DNA of 11,845 nt from a bacterium (GTDB taxonomy: Bacteria; JAHJDO01), in assembly GCA_030671985.1 (NCBI GenBank), contig DAOVHI010000034.1:1-11845 (forward strand), written 5' to 3'. Shown piece after piece: positions 8,149-11,845 of the stretch. A model generated the notes under the pieces. The model saw nothing but the letters and a program-made list of their open reading frames with translations, made no database searches and was not told the DNA's origin. Position 1 is the first letter of the stretch. Each line of letters begins with the position of its first letter. Made by a program: the position numbers and the translations under genes.

Positions 8149-10005
8149 ATGCATAAGAAATTAATCCGACAACTTGGAGTAATTGACGTATTTTGCATTG
8201 CTTCCGGCGCAATGATCAGTTCCGGACTGTTTATCCTTCCCGGACTAATCTATGCTAAGGTCGGTCCGGCAGTGATACTAGTCTATATCCTGGCAGGCGT
8301 ATTCATTTTACCTGCATTATTTGCTAAAGCTGAATTGACGACAGCTATGCCTAAAGCCGGTGGTGATTACTTCTTTATTGAGCGAAGCATGGGTTCAGCA
8401 GCAGGCACAATAGGTGGATTTGCCAGTTGGTTCTCGCTTAGTCTTAAAAGTGCATTCTCGTTAGTTGGGATTGGTGTGTTTGCGACATTAATCAATCCAA
8501 ATATTACAAATTGGCAGATTAAACTCATTGCCATAGGATTCTGTGTGTTTTTTATAATTCTAAACCTGACAAGCGTTAAATTTACAGGAAAGTTTCAGGT
8601 TTTCTTTGTAATTCTGCTTATCAGCTTATTAGTTTTATATATATCGCGCGGAATGATGTTTATTGACGCTAACAGATACACTCCTTTCAAACCGTCTGAT
8701 AACCATGTACTGTTTGCAGCGGCCGGTATGGTCTTTATATCATTCGGCGGATTGACAAAGGTTGCAAGTGTTGCAGAAGAGGTTAAGAATCCCACAAAGA
8801 ATATCCCGTACGGAATGATACTGGCATTTTGTATTGTACTGCTTCTCTATGGTTTAGTAATTTTTGTAACAGTGGGTTTGCTCGACAAGCATGAACTGGC
8901 ACATTCACTGACCCCAATATCAATCGGTGGATATAAGATATTTGGTAGAATTGGCAGCTTGGTTATGGCAATCGCCGCAATACTTGCTTTTATTTCTACT
9001 GCTAATGCAGGGATACTGGCTGCGTCACGTTTTCCTATGGCAATGAGCCGTGATCAACTCTTGCCCGGATTTTTCGCAAAGATAAGCAAACGATTTAATA
9101 CACCGTACTTTTCTATAATATTTACAGGAATTTTCATGATAGCAACTATAATGTTTCTAAACTTGGAAAGTCTTGTAAAAGTGGCATCTGTTATGAAAAT
9201 CATATTGTTTATGTTGGGAATACTGGCGTGCATTATTATGCGCGAAAGCAAAATTTTAAATTACAAGCCAACATTCCGTTCGCCATTGTATCCATGGTTA
9301 CCAATAGCCGGGCTCATTTGCTATAGTTTTCTCATATACGCAATGGGCAGCATAGCGCTTTGGGGTACAGGAAGCTTTATACTTGCCAGTATTCTATGGC
9401 ATAGGATTTATGTTCGTAAGATATCCATGCGTAAGTCTGCTTTAATACATATTGTTGAGCGTATAACTGCCAAAGAGATTGCAGGTGATTCATTAGGAGT
9501 TGAACTGCGTGAAGTTCTAAAAGAACGGGATAAAATAATAGAAGATAGATTTGACGAGTTAGTAAAAAATTGCGAAGTAATTGATATAACCAAACAAGCT
9601 ATACTTAAAGAATTTTTCGCTATTATTGCAGAGAAACTCTCTGACAAATTAAAGATGAATGCAAAGCAATTGCTTGATTCTTTAATTGCGCGAGAGAAAG
9701 CTTCTACAACAATAATAAAGCCAGGATTGGCTATTCCACATATAATTATTGACGGCAAGCAAAAATTTGAACTGGTTATAGTAAGATGTGAAGCCGGTAT
9801 TAGTTTTACGGAATCATTATCTCCCGTTTATGCTGTGTTCATATTAGTTGGTACGCGTGACGAAAGGAATTTTCATCTGCGCGCCTTATCGGCAATCGCG
9901 CAAATTACACAAGACGCAAATTTTGACAAAGACTGGTTACATGCTAAAAGCATTGAAGGGCTGCGCGATATTATGCTTCTCGGGAAAAGACACCGTGAAA
10001 ACTGA
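8149..10005 (+). CDS. APC-family amino-acid permease fused to a C-terminal PTS EIIA-like domain
   Basis: Residues 1-420 form an APC-superfamily transporter with about twelve membrane segments. The first carries the typical unwound-helix stretch ASGAMISSGLFILPG (18-32), and SVAEEVKNPTKNIP (207-220) is a family motif. Residues 421-480 are a charged, helical linker with no membrane segment. Residues 481-610 are a cytoplasmic EIIA-like domain: GLAIPHIIID puts the phosphorylatable His at 531 and FHLRALSAIAQI the second conserved His at 576. This matches the blocks in the separate EIIA at 391-864. The EIIA domain probably gates or modulates transport according to its phosphorylation, which is inference. 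The substrate is unknown. The start has only a weak ribosome site and lies four bases after the channel gene, suggesting translational coupling. It ends eight bases before a tRNA-Ser fragment. Confidence 0.9.
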   Translation: MHKKLIRQLGVIDVFCIASGAMISSGLFILPGLIYAKVGPAVILVYILAGVFILPALFAKAELTTAMPKAGGDYFFIERSMGSAAGTIGGFASWFSLSLKSAFSLVGIGVFATLINPNITNWQIKLIAIGFCVFFIILNLTSVKFTGKFQVFFVILLISLLVLYISRGMMFIDANRYTPFKPSDNHVLFAAAGMVFISFGGLTKVASVAEEVKNPTKNIPYGMILAFCIVLLLYGLVIFVTVGLLDKHELAHSLTPISIGGYKIFGRIGSLVMAIAAILAFISTANAGILAASRFPMAMSRDQLLPGFFAKISKRFNTPYFSIIFTGIFMIATIMFLNLESLVKVASVMKIILFMLGILACIIMRESKILNYKPTFRSPLYPWLPIAGLICYSFLIYAMGSIALWGTGSFILASILWHRIYVRKISMRKSALIHIVERITAKEIAGDSLGVELREVLKERDKIIEDRFDELVKNCEVIDITKQAILKEFFAIIAEKLSDKLKMNAKQLLDSLIAREKASTTIIKPGLAIPHIIIDGKQKFELVIVRCEAGISFTESLSPVYAVFILVGTRDERNFHLRALSAIAQITQDANFDKDWLHAKSIEGLRDIMLLGKRHREN

Positions 10006-10012
10006 AAGAGAC

Positions 10013-10029
10013 TGGCGGAGAGGGAGGGA
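10013..10029 (-). other. tRNA-Ser 3'-end fragment, candidate attachment site
   Basis: The minus strand reads TCCCTCCCTCTCCGCCA. This equals the 3' half of a T stem, the 3' acceptor strand (CCTCTCC, pairing with the usual serine 5' end GGAGAGG), discriminator G and CCA. The bases before it do not form a T loop and no tRNA body is present, so it is a fragment. tRNA 3' ends are classic core sites for integrases. The orientation implies that the inserted DNA lies to the right. Confidence 0.55.
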
Positions 10030-10062
10030 CACTAAATAGCCTGTTTTTGTAAGCCCTATCAC

Positions 10063-10091
10063 CCCAATAACTTAGATTGCAACACTTAGCA
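10063..10091 (+). repeat. Imperfect direct repeat, copy 1
   Basis: It begins CCCAATAACTTAG and ends CACTTAGCA. It aligns with 10310-10340 with a one-base and a three-base gap plus a few substitutions. Each copy holds two ACTTAG motifs. Confidence 0.5.
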
Positions 10092-10272
10092 GCACAGACA
10101 GTTACGCCAACAAATCATTGTCATTATCTATCACTCAAAATAACCAAAAGTAATCTCTCAATATCCCGTTTATATCCCGCAGGATTATTTTAATTTTAGA
10201 TTTTTTTATTATCACGACATTCTTATTTTTAACAAAGTATAAAGTCGAAGTCAAATACAATAGTAAAAAACT

Positions 10273-10296
10273 GTTAATAACACGTTATTGTTTAAC
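10273..10296. repeat. Imperfect palindrome, operator-like
   Basis: The inner arms AATAAC/GTTATT are separated by AC and the outer arms GTTAA/TTAAC are offset by two bases. It could be a dimeric protein binding site; nothing adjacent shows what would bind. Confidence 0.3.
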
Positions 10297-10309
10297 TTAG
10301 AATTCTTAA

Positions 10310-10340
10310 CCCAATACTTAGGTTGTAATATCACTTAGTA
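10310..10340 (+). repeat. Imperfect direct repeat, copy 2
   Basis: This partner of 10063-10091 begins CCCAATACTTAG and ends CACTTAGTA. It has a TAT insertion relative to copy 1. Confidence 0.5.
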
Positions 10341-10345
10341 TGCAT

Positions 10346-10367
10346 AAATTTCAAGAAGAAATTTTTT
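10346..10367 (+). terminator. Weak AT-rich hairpin with T-run
   Basis: AAATTTC and GAAATTT form a seven-pair stem around AAGAA, and the run of six T overlaps the end of the stem. Only one pair is G-C, and it lies 340 bases after the permease stop, so a terminator role is doubtful. Confidence 0.25.
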
Positions 10368-10436
10368 AGTTAATAAAACGGACGTTTTCTTTACTGCTTG
10401 TTATTCTTGCTAAAACTATCAAAGTGAGACAACCTT

Positions 10437-10622
10437 CTATTTTGTTCTGGACAACAAGCCAGCTTCCGCCTTCTCCAATCTGTTCTTCAACCTCAGCCAA
10501 TAACTGTCCCAGTACTCTTTAGACGGATGTTCATTAGCCTTTAGTTCGACTATCTCGTTGATTTTCTGGAAGTCATTAAGAAATTCACTACAATTTTTAA
10601 GCGACAAAGTGAATATATCCAA
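10437..10622 (-). CDS. Small charged protein, probably the displaced C-terminal half of the gene at 10550-10768
   Basis: The frame gives up to 61 residues from a TTG at 10622. They are soluble and charged, with likely helices: SEFLNDFQKINEIVELKANE, then SKEYWDSYWLRLKNRLEKAE. There is no recognisable ribosome site for the TTG. The frame overlaps the upstream membrane ORF by 73 bases, and in that overlap this frame reads more like protein than the other. The simplest reading is that both are halves of one gene of about 110 residues (two helices, then a cytoplasmic tail) separated by a frameshift or a base error. Two overlapping genes remain possible. No family recognised. Confidence 0.45.
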   Translation of the reverse strand: MDIFTLSLKNCSEFLNDFQKINEIVELKANEHPSKEYWDSYWLRLKNRLEKAEAGLLSRTK

Positions 10623-10768
10623 AATGGAGCTGTTAAAATTAAGGCCGTTCCGATAAACATATCTGTGTAATTCTGCTGAAAATAATTATCAATAGCAAGC
10701 CACACAATAAGTGCCTCGGCAAAAAGCCAAAACATAATCGTCTTCTTCGAGCATTTATAAGTTGTCAT
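10550..10768 (-). CDS. Small membrane protein behind the Rhs gene; immunity-protein candidate
   Basis: The 72-residue frame starts at ATG 10768 with GGAG eight bases upstream, only 31 bases after the Rhs stop, so it is probably co-transcribed. Two hydrophobic segments are visible, about 11-28 and 36-52. After residue 53 the sequence (CRLKIVVNFLMTSRKSTR) looks unlike a natural domain and the frame stops. Continuing in the neighbouring frame yields a plausible soluble tail ending at 10437. Genes directly after Rhs toxin tails usually encode the matching immunity protein, and membrane immunity proteins often go with toxins acting at the membrane or in the periplasm. Here that is inference from position alone. 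No family recognised. Confidence 0.5.
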   Translation of the reverse strand: MTTYKCSKKTIMFWLFAEALIVWLAIDNYFQQNYTDMFIGTALILTAPFWIYSLCRLKIVVNFLMTSRKSTR

Positions 10769-10799
10769 TTTTTAATCTCCATTTAATATGTCCTCTACA

Positions 10800-11845
10800 T
10801 TATTTCCCTGCACCAGTAGCTGCTCCACTTATTTCTTTATATGGAATTTCTCCTACATTTCCCGCTATCTGTTGTAGCGACCGCATTGCATCAATTCGTA
10901 AATAAGTAAGTGATTTTCGAATCTTTTCAGGAGCTGCTACAATGGAACCATATCTTTTATTAACTATTGCTGCCGCTCTAAAATAATCTCGTATTATCTG
11001 TCTATGAATATTAGTAATATACAACTTATTAGCATAACTTAGTCCCTTGCGTACAGCAAGTCCGCCACCAACACCCCAACCAATAACAGGAACCCAGCTT
11101 ATACTCGCAAGAGTTGGCACTGCTCCCACTGTACCAACAATCGGAATAAACTTGGCAAGCTCTGTTGGATTTGGAACTTCAGAATCAGAAGTGCCTAATG
11201 ACTTCTTACAGAATCCCCAATAATCAATCCAATTAACAGGATTATTATTTACATACAAATAAACATTCGGTCCGTCAATCATCCCCCACGGATCTTTCTG
11301 TGTCCATCTTCCTATGCGTGGATCATAATACCTCGCACCAAAATACGACAATCCAGAATTAGCAGAATGTTCCTTTGTGCTGAACTGATGATTATTTGCC
11401 TCCGAACCGGTACTGTAAAGCAAATTCCCATACGCTTCGTAGATATAGGTCTGCACAACCGATTCATTAGCATCAGTCAGTCCTGTTACTGTCCCAATTC
11501 CGTCATAATGGAAATAATTTGTTGTAGCGGAGGTTTTCTTGCTTATTATCCCTCCGATTCCTCCTCCATATGACAGTCCTCTAGTGTATGCGGCAGTGGT
11601 TTCATCTGAGACGTTTCGCTCTATTACAACGTTCAATCCGTCATAGAGGAATTTTGTTGTACTTGTTACTGTACCCTGAGAATTCTTTTCTACTGTCTTG
11701 ATTCTCTTGCCTGCGCCGTCATAAGTGTATTCGGAAGTGCTGCTGTCCGCATGCACGATTTCTGTCAGTCTGTTTTCATAGTCGTATACATACGTAGTTG
11801 TATCTTTGTCTTGCTGTACAGCGCTGTCATATTCTGCCTTCTCGG
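10800..11845 (-). CDS. Rhs/YD-repeat protein with unrecognised C-terminal tail (partial, runs off the right edge)
   Basis: The frame is open from the right edge, so the start is outside; 347 residues are visible. YD-repeat units are clear (YVYDYENRLTEI, YTYDGAGKRIKTV, FLYDGLNVVIER, YFHYDGIGTV). The Rhs-core closing block then follows: GLSYFGARYYDPRIGRWTQK, then DPWG, NVYLYVNNNPVNWID and WG, ending near 11214. Such proteins form a shell holding a C-terminal toxin and are often exported for competition. The last 137 residues are the variable part. They have a hydrophobic, Gly-rich stretch (FIPIVGTVGAVPT through VIGWGVGGGLAV, about 11150-11052) and then a basic helical region (IHRQIIRDYFRAAAIVNKRY). 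I see no known nuclease or deaminase motif. A non-toxic Rhs tail is possible. Confidence 0.9.
   Translation of the reverse strand, partial: EKAEYDSAVQQDKDTTTYVYDYENRLTEIVHADSSTSEYTYDGAGKRIKTVEKNSQGTVTSTTKFLYDGLNVVIERNVSDETTAAYTRGLSYGGGIGGIISKKTSATTNYFHYDGIGTVTGLTDANESVVQTYIYEAYGNLLYSTGSEANNHQFSTKEHSANSGLSYFGARYYDPRIGRWTQKDPWGMIDGPNVYLYVNNNPVNWIDYWGFCKKSLGTSDSEVPNPTELAKFIPIVGTVGAVPTLASISWVPVIGWGVGGGLAVRKGLSYANKLYITNIHRQIIRDYFRAAAIVNKRYGSIVAAPEKIRKSLTYLRIDAMRSLQQIAGNVGEIPYKEISGAATGAGK

Larger units (their letters stand above)
10006..10436. other. Gene-free convergent gap holding an integration-scar candidate and short repeats
   Basis: No open frame in this AT-rich stretch looks like a gene. 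It holds a tRNA-Ser 3' fragment at the permease side, five ACTTAG motifs in one orientation, two imperfect copies of a roughly 30-bp repeat, an imperfect palindrome (10273-10296) and an AT-rich hairpin (10346-10367). Confidence 0.6.

Noticed and set aside
9408-9758. 116-residue minus-strand open frame opposite the permease EIIA region
   Set aside because: It is antisense to a clearly coding domain, with no RBS.
10013-10110. A complete tRNA-Ser gene on the minus strand
   Set aside because: Only the last 17 bases fit; no T loop, anticodon arm or long variable arm can be built from the bases at higher coordinates.
10063-10340. CRISPR array
   Set aside because: There are only two imperfect repeat copies, about 250 bp apart, without regular spacers.
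10437-10768. Programmed -1 frameshifting joining the two small ORFs
   Set aside because: No X-XXY-YYZ heptamer or following pseudoknot is visible; a mutation or sequence error is simpler.

Overview
The window is AT-rich bacterial DNA. Shine-Dalgarno motifs are clear in front of most genes, and both strands are densely used. The left 10 kb looks like ordinary chromosome: nitrogen-type PTS genes, a ribosome hibernation factor, EF-G, formate-tetrahydrofolate ligase, a formate/nitrite channel and an amino-acid permease. The right end looks like an accessory segment. Formate-linked C1 metabolism, hpf-ptsN-hprK order, a kinase-domain-only HprK and an Rhs protein fit an anaerobic, Gram-negative-type lineage. 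The candidate phylum Omnitrophota or a deltaproteobacterium-like group is possible, but this is inference and I cannot place it firmly.

Region 1 (1-1383), minus strand: a tRNA-Ala(GGC) with its own sigma70-like promoter, then hpf, ptsN and the start of hprK, which runs off the left edge. The gaps are short, so this looks like one operon. HprK starts directly at its kinase domain. Region 2 (1436-4943): an HD-domain phosphohydrolase on the plus strand, converging with fusA (EF-G) on the minus strand with 10 bp between stops. fusA has its own promoter and no str-operon partners. Region 3 (5028-5434): a small two-helix membrane protein with a Glu/Lys-rich tail, followed by a GGGACAGA hairpin that can end its transcript just before the fusA promoter.

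Region 4 (5462-10005): fhs on the minus strand is divergent from an FNT-family channel gene on the plus strand. This places formate entry next to formate activation. Four bases after the channel gene begins an APC-type permease whose C-terminus is a PTS EIIA-like domain with the phosphorylatable His (residue 531). It shares core motifs with the free-standing EIIA encoded at 391-864, so the transporter may be under phosphotransfer control.

Region 5 (10006-11845): eight bases after the permease stop lies a 17-bp match to the 3' end of a bacterial tRNA-Ser gene, including CCA, without the rest of the tRNA. This is what an integration scar looks like. Its orientation puts the inserted DNA on the right. 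Five same-orientation ACTTAG motifs follow in a gene-free stretch. Beyond them lie a possibly frameshifted small membrane gene and the C-terminal part of an Rhs/YD-repeat protein, which runs off the right edge. The Rhs tail plus the small gene behind it has the layout of a polymorphic toxin and immunity pair. The most interesting points are the permease-EIIA fusion, the tRNA-Ser scar with its motif cluster, and the unrecognised Rhs tail with its candidate partner.
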